Below are positions 23,190 to 36,296 of a stretch of DNA of 64,000 nucleotides, piece by piece. A program made the translations under genes and the position numbers. Positions within the stretch are counted from its first letter, which is position 1. Each line of letters opens with the position of its first letter. Origin of the DNA: Athripsodes cinereus (taxonomy: Eukaryota; Arthropoda; Insecta; Trichoptera; Leptoceridae); assembly GCA_947579605.1 (NCBI GenBank), contig OX388312.1:7130001-7194000 (forward strand), in the 5' to 3' direction. The notes below the pieces were generated by a model. That model was not told the origin of the DNA and did no database searches. It was given only the letters and a program-made list of their open reading frames with translations.

Positions 23190-25770
23190 TATTTTGTCTC
23201 CCAACTGATGGTACCATCTTCGAGGGTTGCAGCTCTCCTAAACTTCATCCATCCTCAGACAAATGGATCCTTAAATTCGCAGACATACTTGCGTCAAATT
23301 TAGTGCCAAACCATAATGAAATATCTCAATCCTATTCCCACTTTGCTCTTGGAGAAATTGACAAAAAGTTTAATGACAAGGAACTAAAGCTGATCCTGAA
23401 CTGCGTTACAGATACATCCCCAGGAATCGATGGAATAACGTATAGCCTTATACAAAGATTACAAAGAGTTATCTAGAATATTTACTTAACATTATTAAAA
23501 ATATTTTCATCATAGGCAATATACCTTGCTCGAGGAAAACTCAGATCATTATTCCAACCTTGAAAGCAGAGACTGACCCAAACCAGGGCCAATCATATCG
23601 ACCAATTGCACTCTCCTCAGCAATAGCCAAAAATACAGAACACATGGTGAAAAATCGACTAGATTGATTCATAGAAGGTAACAGGAAGCAGCCATCTTGG
23701 TTATCCAATTTCAGGAAGAGAATGGAAGTCCTGGACAGCGTAGCTATTTTGGTCACAGATGTTCACGTATCGTTATCGAGGAGAAAGCTCTTGGGAGGTG
23801 TATGCTTGGACATCAATAGTGCTTTCGATAATGTTATTATTTTTATACTATGTGCAAAGCTTGATCAATTGGACATTCCTTCTACCCTATCCGGACGTGA
23901 ACCGAACCCGCAATAACCCTCCTATTAGAAAGACCATTCACAGGTGATTGCCGCAAGGCTCAGTGTTCTCACCCATTCTATTCAACTTGTACCTACACGC
24001 ATGATGTCTATCAGTCAGTATCTACGGATGTCCAAATTTTGAAATCTGCGGATGATTTGTTCGTATATTGCTCCGATAAATCCATTGACAACTTCCAGGT
24101 TTCCTTGCAATCAGAGTTGTTGTCGGAATATGGCCTTAATGCTTCCTTCCAGAAGTGCAAAATCATAGTATTCTCCAGAAAACTCCGTCTAGTCTACCTG
24201 AAATTTTGATTTGAACAACGGTTGATTAATTCTTTTAACAAAATAAGATTCCTAGAGGTCACATTGGTCACTGGTCTTTGATGGACCTCATTCATTGAAC
24301 TCATACACCACAAATGTCAGACCGGCCTCAAAATCATGAGAGAGTTGCCACCCCGCGACTCAGAAAATCTTTTATACAGCATTTATCTGCAGCCATTTGG
24401 ACTTTGGATCCTTTTTAATAACCCCAACCTCCAAGAAAACTTGTTGAGACCGGATCCGGTCTCAGTCTCTTCCGTTAATTACGGGTAATCCTCCCCTATC
24501 AACGCATTACAGGTGGAGGCTGCAGATCCCCCACTTGGACTGTGCAGACATCTTATGTGTAACAGGTTTTTAGTCAAAATCCTGCGTTTTATTGATTACC
24601 CTTCATTGATTACCCTCTGTCTCTCAAACTTCATCTCCTGTCATACTTGGTAACTCATTTACCGGTATGGAGGGGTAAAGATCCACCACCTCTTGTTACC
24701 AGCTATAGAAAAATTAAAACTCCCTTGTTGGAGAGCTACACAGTTCTTACTGTATACTCTTTGTCATTTCCCACACTAAGTTTTAAACCGAAAGTTGCTC
24801 TCAACCTGGGTGTCAGTAATGGCATATTCGCACCTCATATTTTCAAATCGATTTTTAATTCCGATTGGCACTACTGGCACCTATCTATACAGACAGTTCG
24901 AAAAGTGACAAAGAGCGTACAGGGGCTGGCTTCTTTTTTTAATATAACACTAATAAAATGTTCAGGCTCAGAGACGAGTCGTCAGTCTTCTCAGCGGAAT
25001 GTCTTGTTATTAGAGAGGCTATAAGGGCTCTGACCATACGCCATTACAGGGTTAAAACTCTCCTCAGCGACTCTCAAAACGCTCTCCAGTCCGTTCTTCC
25101 TCCAGTCCGTTCTCCCTCCAGGCCGTTCTCTCTCCAGCATTATCCCGACCAGATGATCTTTTATCTTTAGATATTAGATACCTCCTATATAAAATTCAGA
25201 TTTTGGGTGGAGAGGTGGTACTGGGTTGGATCCCGTGTGAACTCTGGAATCCCGGGCAATGAGGCGGTATATCTATTGGCCAAATTGGGAACGAACCTCC
25301 CTAACCCATCGGAAACTGTCTCAGCCTCCGATTACACTTTGATATTCGGCCGAAATCTCATCCAGTGCTGGCAGGCAGAGTGGACAGAGACCAGCCAACT
25401 CAAAGGAAGAAAGTATACCTCAATCCAACCCAATGTGTCCACGAAACTTTTATTTTTCGGAAATTTCAATGAGTAAGGCTGACACCTCCACGATCTGTAT
25501 AATGAAGTTAGCTCATTGCTTCCCAGATGCATCTCTACCGAATCCACGTTATTGGTTCTCCTCTATGCGACCGCCTGAAGGAGGAGGACCTTGATCATTT
25601 TTTTTTCGAATGCCCGATCAATAACTTCTACCCAACTTTGATTAACAACCTGGTACATTATAGGGTTCCGTTACCTACAAATACTTCCTTGCTCCTGGGT
25701 TCAAGAAACAAAAGTATTTTCAAACTCCTTGTCCTATTCCTTAAGCCCCATTTGATAAAGCTTTGAATGT
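23190..25770 (+). pseudogene. Decayed I/R1-group LINE (reverse transcriptase and RNase H)
   Basis: Motifs read in order on the plus strand, in shifting frames. SPGIDGITY (near 23415), SYRPIALSS (near 23595) and CLDINSAFDNV (near 23805) come from reverse transcriptase. SADDLFVY (near 24040) is the active-site box, with the usual first residue changed to S. SAECLVIREAI and LLSDSQNALQSV (near 24990-25090) and PGNEAVYLLAKLGT (near 25250) come from RNase H. IGSPLCDR followed by EDLDHFFFECP (near 25545-25610) is the C-terminal finger-like block. At least six frame changes and several stops make it inactive. An RNase H domain after RT fits the I/R1/LOA group. Endonuclease and ORF1 were not found. 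It lies wholly inside the TIR element. Confidence 0.9.
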
Positions 25771-26192
25771 TGTGTTTTTTGTCCTGAACTAATAATTTTT
25801 CTTGGTAGTTTCTGGCTAGGAAGAAAGCCAACAAAAGAATAAGAGAGACAGCACGTGATACCAACAGTATAAGTGAATTAGTAAGAAAAAAAAACATTCA
25901 CGCGGCTCATAGTACATGTTGACTTATACTGTTGATGCCACTCACAATGTTGAAAACTAACCATAATGATTGGTCACTAAGAGTATAGGTCGACATATAC
26001 TTTTAATGCTATACGAGTTTGAAAATAAATAAGATATACTATTAAATACAAATATTGTTTTTAAGGTCTTATAATTACAATTTGACATTTGTTATCGATT
26101 ACACATGTGTAGTTTGAGATATACTACAAGGTTCCATCAAAAAGTAAAAATCGATTTTTTTGACTTATACTGTTAATGCCATGCACGAGAGA

Positions 26193-27898
26193 ACTAGTAT
26201 CCAGAATGCAGTAATATGAGATGAAATTCAAAACGGCAGAAATGCTGGTGCAATTCCATCCAAAATATGAACAACACCAGAGTTCCAACTATTGTCGTAC
26301 ATAAATTCCAGATAGACGACACCCGTCATGAATACCTTCAAAGAGATAGAAAGAAGGGTTTCTTGTATGTAAGTTGTATCAGATTTTAGAGTCTAGAAGA
26401 AGTTTTTTGAAATTACTTATTAAGGATTAAATTATTTTAGAAGCAGCTAAAATAATATGTTCTTATTCCATTAATGAAATCTTTAAATCTTTCGTAAGAC
26501 ATTCTCAATTACTTATTTACAACATGAGACAGTAGAGAAAAGGTTGATTATATATTTGCATAACTGTTCATTTGTAATGTTGATCCTCTTAGAGCTTGGT
26601 AAGTATGAGAAGTAACTGGTATCTAATATCCAAAGTAGATGTATCTTAAATTCCAGACAATATTCATAAGGTTCTTTAAAGGAAGTCGTTCTACTGATGG
26701 TTTTAGCTTCAGACAGTGTGGGAGGGTTGAAATGTACCTTCATATAATTAATAATATGTCAGTTATAATAATAATACCTATGCAGACAACGAAATTTCCA
26801 ATCGTAATAAAGGAAATAAGTGTACAAAATCTTTGAAAGTAATATGTTTTATAACCTGTGACTGTTGTTAATTTTGCATTGGCGATTATGGGGCACTTTG
26901 TGCATAATTTTGAACATCAAAATATGGAAATATTTATTGCATAAGATACTTAAGATGTTTGCTGATATGAAGTTATTGCTTAGTAGGTAATAACAGGCAT
27001 TGGAAGACATCAAAGATATTTTGGAAGAGCAGAGAATTTCTCAAAAAAATCCAATGATTACGAAGATGCAACGCTTCCTTGATGAATAACATATCCACCA
27101 CTACAATTTATTTAGCACCTTATTCTATAGGTGATATATTTTTTTTAATTAATGCATTGAAATGACAAAATATAAAAATAATATCTCATAATAACACGTT
27201 ATAGACCAACAAAAATCGTACGCAATAATTGCGAGCTTATTGCTTGGAGGCAATATCTTTCAGCTAACCAAGTTGATAGTTTATTAGATGGATGATTGTG
27301 GGTACTTTTGCTTCTTTTTGTCTAGTTTCTGACGCTTCATTATTGTCTAGTAGCAGCAAATAAAATTAATTCTTTTAAATAATATTTCGTTGAATATTCA
27401 TTTTGCTGCACTTAGATCAGTATTCGTCACATCAGTTATCTACTTTCGCTACGCATATTTCTATTGGATAATATAATATATTAAAATAATATATACTTGC
27501 GCTATTGTGTATTCAACCAAAATAAAATATTATATTATCACTTGTCACTTTTATTATTAATAATATAACAAAAAATACTGTAGCAATTCAAAACATAAAC
27601 TAAAAGTAAAGAGAAAATGTAGGTATGGGGTTATAACTGCGGACGCCCCTAATGCCACTATCTATCGTCGAAATGTCTTTTGATGATCGTAAAAATATGC
27701 TTTTACGACTGAAAACGCCGTCGTACAAACTTCCACGCTTGTAATATAGAGATTACACGTGATATTTGATTATAGCCATCAATATTTTAAATTGATGAGC
27801 GAATGCATTCAAAAGAATTTTATTTCAATTTGTAAGAAAATATTGTAAAAGTTTCTTGACAAAATTAAGGTGAAGTAACCAGGATTCGATTTTATTAT
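26193..27898. other. AT-rich stretch without recognised features
   Basis: Right flank of the TIR element. Short frames only. Confidence 0.45.
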
Positions 27899-28380
27899 TC
27901 ATTTTTTTTTTTTTTTTTTTCTTTTAGATACAACAGCATTTTCAATAGGAATAAGTAATTTACAAGTTCAATATTTGATTTACATCGCCAATTATAGTAT
28001 CTTAAATATATTCATTATTATGTAGTACAAAAAAAACAATATAAGTAAGTACACAATAGGTGGGGAAGAGAAGGAAGAAAGAAAGAGAAGAAAAATAACA
28101 AATAAGTTAATAGGAGGTGAGAGAGAGAGAAGGAAGAAAGAATAAAGAATAATTATAAGGCATATTCAGTACAATAACAACACCACAATACTATTTATAT
28201 GTACCTACACTGTACTATATCATCGCATACCTATAGCTATATCTACACTATATCTACACTATTTCTTTCTCTCATTAGGTACGGCTTTAACCTTTTACAT
28301 CAATAAGGTTCATACATAATTTTTGCCACATATCATTTCATAAAAAAAAAACTCAAAAAAGAAAACCTTAATTAATCAAT
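27899..28380 (-). other. Probable antisense LINE 3' UTR or low-complexity region
   Basis: Begins with a run of 18 T (27903-27920), as an inverted poly(A) would. It continues through GAAGAGAAGGAAGAAAGAAA purine runs and ACACTATATCTACACTAT repeats. No coding part is seen. Confidence 0.35.
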
Positions 28381-28708
28381 CTTCTTCTTCTTCCTGGCAC
28401 TGTCCCAACTTATTACCGCTGAAGGCTGTTGGGATCGGCTCTTCTCGTTCTGATGTTATACATTTTTCTGTTTATTATATCATCTTCATCCAGGCCATTT
28501 AACAGAAAATTTTAAATCTGCGAGTTTGATGGATTGTGTTTAGTTGCTGGGTTTTGATGTGTTGTTTTTGCGACGAGATTGTATCTATTGGTGTATTCGG
28601 TTTGAGCGAGAGTGAAACAACCCGAAACTATGTATTGTATTGTTACCGACTTGGCCAGGCATTCCCTACATGAATAATTAATTGTATTTTGATTTTTTAT
28701 GATATATA

Positions 28709-28815
28709 TTAGGAAGTTTATAATCATTATTATTTTTAAGAGATTTATAATCATTATTATTTTTAAGAGATTTATAATCATTATTATTTTTAAGAGATTT
28801 ATAATCATTATTTGA
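28709..28815. repeat. 27-bp minisatellite, nearly four units
   Basis: The unit GAGATTTATAATCATTATTA plus TTTTTAA is repeated head to tail. The minus-strand open frame over it (MIINLLKII repeats) is a by-product of the array. Confidence 0.9.
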
Positions 28816-28885
28816 AATTATTTGCTAGTACTACATTACAGCTACATTGTTTTTATCACTTGACTGTTTTCTTTTGTTATATTAT

Positions 28886-28941
28886 GTTTGTAAAGGCTGG
28901 TTCAGCCGTTTATTATTATAAATAAATAAATAAATAAATAA
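28886..28941 (+). mobile_element. Retroelement 3' end with AAAGGCT hairpin and AAAT tail
   Basis: GTAAAGGCTGGTTCAGCCGT forms a small hairpin (GGCT/AGCC), followed by six or so AAAT units. Confidence 0.6.
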
Positions 28942-29307
28942 ATTTCTCCGCAGGATTCTATTGCATTGTGTCATCCAGAATTAATCCATGAAACATTAAA
29001 AAATATTGAAATATGGACTACATTATAATGTAGGTTATCGTGGTGAAACAAAATAAGCTCTAAATGATACCCAACTCGTCTTTAAATATTTTATGCTGTT
29101 GTCTGATACATGAAAGACTTATGCTACTGCCTTATTTTCCATCCAAATTTTTATCATATTATAAGATCGACAGGAGATGACATACCTACGATCATTGAGC
29201 TTGAATTTATTTTTGTGAGAATCAAACCAAGTAATTCATCTATGATGGCAGTGTGCTGATTACTGCCCTATTAAGAACGGTATTATTATTATATTCCTAC
29301 AACAATA

Positions 29308-29442
29308 TGAAAATGTGTTGCAGCACAGACCATGCTACACTTGTTGGAGTGTCCATTGTACCCTGTCACATGCACTATGGAGGATATTTTTGACGCATCT
29401 CCACCTGCTGTGCGTTTTGCACAGTACTGGAGATCAGTTTGA
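29308..29442 (+). pseudogene. LINE C-terminal fragment with zinc-finger-like end
   Basis: The frame ending at TGA 29440-29442 reads AAQTMLHLLECPLYP, then MEDIFDASPPAVRFAQYW. 'QTM.HLL.CP' followed by 'A..FA.YW' is the usual last segment of several LINE reverse transcriptases. The frame opens just after a stop at 29308-29310. Confidence 0.72.
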
Positions 29443-32400
29443 TTGGGTTTTTCTGGGTTACGACATGATAAAGAAAAATTAAAATATGTAATTCGAACAG
29501 ATGTTTATCGTGGGGCATAGTGTAGTATTTTATTTATATGTCTAGTGGCGAAAGGAATTCCGTGCCGATGATTTTATTTCCCTATTCGGTATCTCACAGT
29601 TGAAGCAATAGGACTAAAAGTAAAAGTGGGTAGGTACTATCTAGTAGCGGTAGTTATTATTATTATTACAATAAGTTCTAAACAGAAACAATATAATAGA
29701 ATACTTTATATTCTAGAGGTGCTATTTAATAGGTTCAGAAAGTAGGCAGTGATAAAATGTAGAATGTAAATATTGTTCAACACATTTTATCACTAGAAAC
29801 GTATTGCTTTCATACAAACCTGTATCTAAGTATGAAACTTTCTGATCATTTTTCTAAGAAATATTGTACGTATTAATATTAAATTGATTTTCTCCATATT
29901 TTTTTTCATTTTTTAACTTTGATGTAAAATTGTATAATATTATAATAAGACTTCAGCTTCTGGATTACGAACTTAACAGTTTACCTGTAACATTAAACAA
30001 TACCTGCACATCATTCGTAACTTTTTTGATGTCAAAGACATCGTAACATTAAATAACAGCAATTTTTTTTTTGACATATACAATAAATAATTAAGCTTTA
30101 AACTTGTTAAACACAGTTTGTGATTATTATATTTATATTATAAACATCTTTGTTGGTAGATGTTTGCGCAATTTTAATTCAAAGTCCAGATTTAACATAG
30201 AATTAAGCCTCTTAGTAAATAATTTACTTTCTGTCACTTCGTGCGTGAGAGCTTTCAGAGAAAATGTTTTATATTTTACGCGTCTTCAATTTAAATAAAG
30301 TAAGCGACTAAAATATTTTTATACTACGCAAAGTAAATTAATAAAATTTTCTATATTTATATACAAAAACTTAAATGAAAAATCTTTTTCATTTTTCCTC
30401 GTGCAAGTACAATTTCCGCCAATTGAGTTATAAAAAAAAAACAAAAATATTCTTTTTACGTTATGCATTCACATTATTTATTTGTTTTGCTATTTATTTT
30501 AATATTTTGCAGATCATCAGTTACGTAACAAAATCAACAATAATCAGTATTGTTATTTCAAGGGATAATATTTATAATAAAAAAATAAAGATTGTGTTTT
30601 GCTTCACGTTCAACAATAGAGCATCAAAGCAAAAAGTAAGAAAGCGAATATATAATTTTTCTATTTCAAATCGCAAGTAGCTACCTAAAATATGTACCTA
30701 TGAATGATCTATGTATGTAAGTTAGTACATTCATTCATAATGTACACTTAAATACTTTGAACATTCAGTACGATCCATCCCTCTTCGCTTTATGTATCCC
30801 TGTGACATTTGCATTATTAATTAATTACCGCATAAAACGAAAGGACCGCAGATCTGTCAACTAAGTACACCACACTTACTAGTACACAACCAAGTAATAA
30901 ATTAATATAATATAATATTCTCTTTGATGTCCTATTACTTATACTTACTTATACGTACTAAAATGACGAATGTGTTGCCTCGTTGGTAAACACTTTTAAT
31001 TATTTGCCTAGAACATTTTAAGATTTTTACTACTTAATAATGTGGTTAAACCTATATGGTGGAAAGTAATTTAACGCAATTGGCACAAAATATGAAAGAC
31101 ATAATGTACTTATTTGCACTGAGTTTTACTGTGAGAAATATTCAGAAATATATAGGTATTATTATTGGATCACTTATATTGCGCGGTTTTTGTAATGAAA
31201 TCACTTCAAGAGCGCATTTACAATATTATTTGTCACTTTAATTTATTTTTATTACTCTTAAAATACAAATCATGTAAACTATTTTTATTGTCACAAATTT
31301 TAGGTATTAGATTTCATTTTATTAAAATTTATCACTTAATTTTAAGAAACAAACACAAAAAACAAAACAATCAAATATAAAAACACTTTATTTAGGTCGG
31401 AAAATAAAAATATATAAAAACTCAATCGATAAACTATTATATTTAATTAAAAAATTGGAGAAGTTATGGGTTCAGTCAGCTACAAGAGCGCCATCTACCC
31501 AAAAACTAAAGGTATCTATCTATAAACTAAAAAAGAAGAAATTCACTTTATTTAACACCATTTTTCTGACTTTGTTATTTTATTTTTTACATTGATAACT
31601 AAACATTGAATTATTTAAGGCAGCAAAATCAATCCAGTTACATAATTTTAATCCCACAGAAGAAGCAAAAAAAAGTTCTTGGAAATTTTTTGGCCTTCTA
31701 TGAATTACATAGGTGACGAGGTTTGTCACTTATTCTAAAAAAAATACCAATATCTTAATGTTACGTCATTGAGTAAAAGTTTATTTCTTATATCTACCAA
31801 ATAAATTTATACGTGATAATGTTACTTACATTTTTATTTATAATTCACAGTAAATTGTGTACAAGCAATTTCACATAAAATTCAAATAAATATAATATTT
31901 TGTCACAAAGGCGCGATTTCATCCAACTAACTCAAGCATTTTGAGGAAGATATTCTACGATTGATTCTGTAAAGTTTCGAAACTCTGCGGAATGTTTGCT
32001 TATGTAAACTCTATGTGCCTATTTATTGTCTTGTTCATAGCAAAGAGAGAAGTAGTGAAGCCCCATTTAATATTATGAGTGATATTACACGATGTCAATA
32101 AAATCCCGAAATTAATATCAGGATTTGACACTTAGCCAAAATATTCTATTCAAGAGAGGATTAAAGCAATCATAATAATAATTGTATGGAGATAGAACGA
32201 ATAATACTAAGGTTCTAGTTTTATATCATATACATAAAATAATATGTATATTATCTCGTCATGTAAGTATTAGATATTATTATTAATACTATGATATCCC
32301 AATAATAAAATATCAGTTTCTTCTTTAATATTTGCTTATTGTTATTCCCCTAAATATTATGTCCAAAGTGTCCGAAATCCCTTCTTCAAAGAAACGCTCT

Positions 32401-32589
32401 CTTTTGAGTTGTTAATAATATTAAATGTGTGTTGTGTTCATTTGTACGTGTATTTGATTTCCAAACTGAAAATAAAATATAATCATGTAAATAAGTACTT
32501 ATAGGGTAATGGAATGGCAAAGTAAGTAGTAGAGTATAGTCTCTGAAATATAGATAATATTAATAAACTATTCATTTTATTCATAAAAT
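29443..32589. other. AT-rich stretch without supported genes
   Basis: A 101-codon plus-strand frame at 30375-30680 is of AT-rich composition (many K, I, F and N) with no motif. No repeats beyond short A/T runs were noticed. Confidence 0.45.
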
Positions 32590-32920
32590 TTATTTCTCAA
32601 CAAATTATAATTTACATAGATACTTTATTGATGCTGCCCAATTAGGTATAACCTGTACTAGGGCAAACATCTCACAAATATAGGTATCAATCATATACAA
32701 ACATAAACATAATTACAAAAAGCATTCATCTCCTACATACATACAATCATATTCATAACAAGAAAATACTAAAAAACAAGAAAAAACAACATATCCCTCA
32801 ACCATACACATCACAAATCTCACACCACATACTAACGCACGCACATTATCCCACACAAAACACAAAACAAATCACGGAACAAATCCCAAAATATCTTGTA
32901 ATCTCTCCATTTGAAGATCA
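32590..32920 (-). other. C/A-rich low-complexity stretch, probably antisense retroelement end
   Basis: The minus strand reads GGTTATACCTAATTGGGCAG and CATCAATAAAGTATC near the left end, which looks like a 3' UTR. The remainder is almost free of G on the plus strand (ACACATCACAAATCTCACAC). Confidence 0.3.
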
Positions 32921-33022
32921 GATACCCAACCATAACATGCTCTTTTAAATTCAACAAAAACAGTGATTTCTCTAATATTTATGGGCATTTTTTTATTTTA
33001 TTTTTTTATTTTTACATTCGTT

Positions 33023-33262
33023 CATGCCACCCCGGCATTTTCCATACGTGGTATAGCCAGCAGCCATGCGCTGCCATAACTGCACGCAACAAACATGCAA
33101 CTGGTCCTCTTCGTGCCAATAGAGGTTAAGACATTCAGAATGAGTGGCACAACTCCTTGCTAAACTGAAGATGTTAAATGTATTGAACCTGCCACTTACA
33201 GGGCACTCAAAAACTTTTAGAAAAGTTTGGGAGATCTATTCCTTACCGGATACTCCACGTGA
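33023..33262 (-). mobile_element. Family A retroposon, near full length
   Basis: Matches from CATGCCACCCCGGCATTTTCC to CGGATACTCCACGTG. A short stretch near 33065-33080 looks inserted. Confidence 0.8.
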
Positions 33263-33953
33263 CGCTGTCACTGTAAATTTGGTAAGAAAAATTTAAGAAA
33301 TGATTCGGATCAACGAGAAACTGAAACAAACGAAATGCAAGATTTCTATGTATACCTACGAGTATAATTTGAAAACTGTGTCCTCTTATACCAGCCGCGG
33401 ACGTGTTATACAACGGATTTTCTAACTGCTTGTGCAATACACTATCATTAAGATTCCAAACACAGTCATTTAGTATGGATCAAAATAATAATATTGTACT
33501 TGATATGTGAAAATTTAATTATTCTCCTGCGGTACCTAGCAGACACTTATCTAACATGTGTATGAGAAAGATAAATATTTTGTCTGTTGTTATTTTTCAG
33601 TACAAGTTTTTTCAAAAAGTAAGTGGGTAAATTTGGGTATGAAACTTGTTGACAGTAATAATAAAAAGAATGTTCTAGTTTTACGATTGTCATATAAAAT
33701 GAAAATGCATATTCATACAAAACCATTCATAACATCTTAGTAAGTGGGTACCTACTTTTCAATATATCCCACCCATCTCACACATACATACCATACATGT
33801 ACAATATACATACATCCAGAACAATGCTCATAATGGGCGACAAACATAAAAACCATACACGCTACTATTTAGTACTTCCTTATTATTTGGCATGATCTCC
33901 CTTTTTTCTGTTCTCCTGATACTTTTTCTTTTGTGCTCCATATAATATCGAAA

Positions 33954-34068
33954 GAAACAAATAATCATATAACCCCTCCCCCTCCCCCTTTTTGCAGGCA
34001 TATTATTATTATTGTTGTTATCCAGGATACTTAGCGACACATTATTGTATTGTCCTTCAAGGGTAAGA
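33954..34068 (+). other. Pyrimidine tract and possible 65-bp exon
   Basis: CCCCTCCCCCTCCCCCTTTT followed by GCAG is the strongest pyrimidine tract in the window. A donor-like GGGTAAGAGG follows 65 bases on. Two frames are open between them, but the content is an ATT repeat, so chance is likely. Confidence 0.15.
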
Positions 34069-34202
34069 GGTCCTTTGAGGGTAGTATAACTGTCGTAAAA
34101 TTATTAGAAGGGCCCACATACCAAAAATGCAGATTTTGGAACGAAAAGATTTCTAGATAAGTCAACCTCAGGAAGACAAATAAATTTTAAACTATACTGT
34201 AC

Positions 34203-34412
34203 TTTACCATCACGGCGTATCCCACAAGTGGGGTGGCCAGCAGACCAGCTGCATAAAATTAACATGCAAGCTTTTCTCTCCGTGCCAATATACAATCAAG
34301 ACATTCAGGATGGGTGGAATACCTTTTTGCCGGTGGGAAATGGGAAAGAGAGTTCCTAGGCTTACTTGCGAAAAAGAATGGGAGAAATTCTTTGTCGGAT
34401 GTTCCATGCAAA
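34203..34412 (-). mobile_element. Family A retroposon with internal deletion
   Basis: Tail half is very close to consensus (CCATCACGGCGTATCCCACA, AAGACATTCAGGATGGGTGG). The 5' half is scrambled but ends with GGATGTTCCATGC. Confidence 0.85.
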
Positions 34413-35491
34413 CGATACTTACTTTTAACTGCTAGATATCTCTCAACCAGCTCTCAAAATTTGATTTTTACAATAATTATCTTATAGGTACATTACGTTT
34501 TTGAGTTTCACAAACTCCCTTCTTTACCATTGTTTGAAAAATGACAAACCTACACTTATAATTGTATACCAATATGTAATATGGAGACAAAATGGACTAC
34601 AAACAGACACATTCAAAAGAAGAATATTGATATTTATCCTCAGAGTTACAATGTTCGTCCCCAAAGCCCAACATGTGTCCATTTCTCCTTATAGTTTAGT
34701 ACTACGGGCAGGCAGGACACCGTGCATTATAATATTACATCCACACGAATGATATCTTTACGACCCATGGATGCTGATACAATACTACATACAAAGATAT
34801 TACATAATAACGCATCTATAAAAATCATTCACATGTTTTTATTATATCACGATATTGAAACATCTATATCTCGTGTAATAACATAAGTGAAAATACGTAA
34901 TAATCCATTGTGCTTCTAGAACTGTATAAGCAATATTTAAGCCCCTTAAAAAATAAAAGCTTTTTTTTCAAATACTCATGAAAAAACTAATTTTTGTTTA
35001 ATATTGCACAATATATTGCAAAGTATTTGTGCAATATGTGTTGTGTGATGTTCTTATTATTGCTTATTAATGCACTTTATACAAGAATGATAAATTTATT
35101 TGTGATTATTATTATTATTATTGGACAATATTAAAGTGTCGTTTACGTGCAGATGCACCTCAAGGACACTGTACAATTCATAAATTCTAGGACATTACAT
35201 CCACGTCATATTATAAATACAGATAAATACATAGATAAATGAGAAATCTTGGATACATAAAGGTATCCACGTCAGAAGTTCCATACTACATTAAGTTACA
35301 AATATTTTAGATACAATATGTATCCACGACAATTATGTAAAACAGAATACAATATTTAAAGTCAAGAATGTAAAACAGAATGCAATATTTAAAAGTAATT
35401 GGTAAAATAAAAAGTTTTTAGGTCCCTTCTGAATGTCTTAAGATCTGAAGATGATGGTTTCAAACCTATAATTATGAGTGTGGTCATTTAA

Positions 35492-35681
35492 ATTTTTTTT
35501 TTTTTTAAAAAGATATATCTGGGTTTTGTTATAAATCTAAATACAACCTTATACACCTTTCACAGTAAGCTACTAAAAGCTTGTGTCGTGAAAGGGGAGT
35601 TTGCCGCCACCTGGGATCGAACCCCGGACCCCTTGTTCATGAGGCCGAGACTCTACCTCCAGGCTACCGACGAACTCGTCG
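35492..35681 (-). mobile_element. tRNA-derived SINE (family B), copy 2
   Basis: Reverse complement of the same element. The B box reads GGTTCGATCCC on the minus strand, the A box region is GGTAGCCTGGAGGTAGAG, and a poly(T) run at 35493-35506 is its tail. Confidence 0.92.
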
Positions 35682-35851
35682 ATAAGAAAGAATAAAATAT
35701 TGTTATTAACCTTATTATTATAAGATGCTCTTTTTTGCTGGGAGTTTCGGATGATGGACGCGGCAGTATACGGCGCCTTTGAGGTCATGTTATGAGTCAA
35801 CGGCACTATACAAATTGTCGATATATATTTTAGCAATTTTTCGACGATAAT

Positions 35852-35990
35852 AAAGACATTGTGCAACTTAAATTCAGCGATGATGTTTGCCACTTATCCT
35901 GAATGTCTTAAAATTAGTTGGCACAGATATGGCAACTTGCATGTGTTTTATTTGCAGCTGGTCTGCCGGCTACTAATAGTGTGATAAAAA
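35852..35990 (+). mobile_element. Family A retroposon, 5'-truncated
   Basis: Starts at AAATTCAGCGATGATGTTTG and runs to the tail block CTGGTCTGCCGGCTACTAATAG. Confidence 0.75.
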
Positions 35991-36095
35991 GAAGAGGTAG
36001 AGTGAATATATATTGTGATATTGCGTATTCTTTGAGCTAATACATAATACTAAGGTATGAATGTATCTTTAAAAAAAACGAAATTGAAAAATACT

Positions 36096-36172
36096 ACTAC
36101 TATACCATCACGGCATATCCCACAAGTGGGGTAGCCAGCAGACCAGCTGCATGTAAGAAACATGCAAGCTGC
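36096..36172 (-). mobile_element. Family A retroposon, 77-bp 5'-truncated copy with target duplication
   Basis: Flanked by TTGAAAAATACT (36084-36095 and 36173-36184). It consists of the (TAC)n tail and the last 60 or so bases of the element, at near-consensus sequence, so it is a young insertion. Confidence 0.93.
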
Positions 36173-36296
36173 TTGAAAAATACTCTCTAAAACAAAAATC
36201 ACGGAATCGTCGCTCGTATTTAAAAAAAAGTTATTACAAAATTTATTTACACAAAATTACAATTTTATTACAAAATTTTTATTCTTTTTTTACTTA

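Larger units (their letters stand above)
22459..26192. mobile_element. 3.7-kb DNA-transposon-like element with 34-bp perfect TIRs
   Basis: The first 34 bp (22459-22492, starting TCTCTCGTGCATGGC) are repeated in exact inverse at 26159-26192. Inside, a motif of the form GACNTATACTGTTGATG recurs near both ends (22685, 22708, 22749, 22772, 22811, 25921, 25988, 26158 and in reverse near 25866), like subterminal transposase-binding sites. No transposase is visible. The interior holds a family A copy and a decayed LINE. No clear target duplication flanks the repeats. I do not recognise the superfamily. Confidence 0.75.

Noticed and set aside
24647..25024. 125-codon plus-strand frame
   Set aside because: Lies inside the decayed LINE and is partly out of its real frame; covered by that entry.
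28512..28808. 98-codon minus-strand frame with repeats
   Set aside because: Created by the 27-bp minisatellite.
30375..30680. 101-codon plus-strand frame
   Set aside because: AT-driven residues only; no recognisable domain and no GC shift against the flanks.
35573..35893. 106-codon minus-strand frame
   Set aside because: Reads through SINE copy 2 and part of a family A copy; no protein signal.
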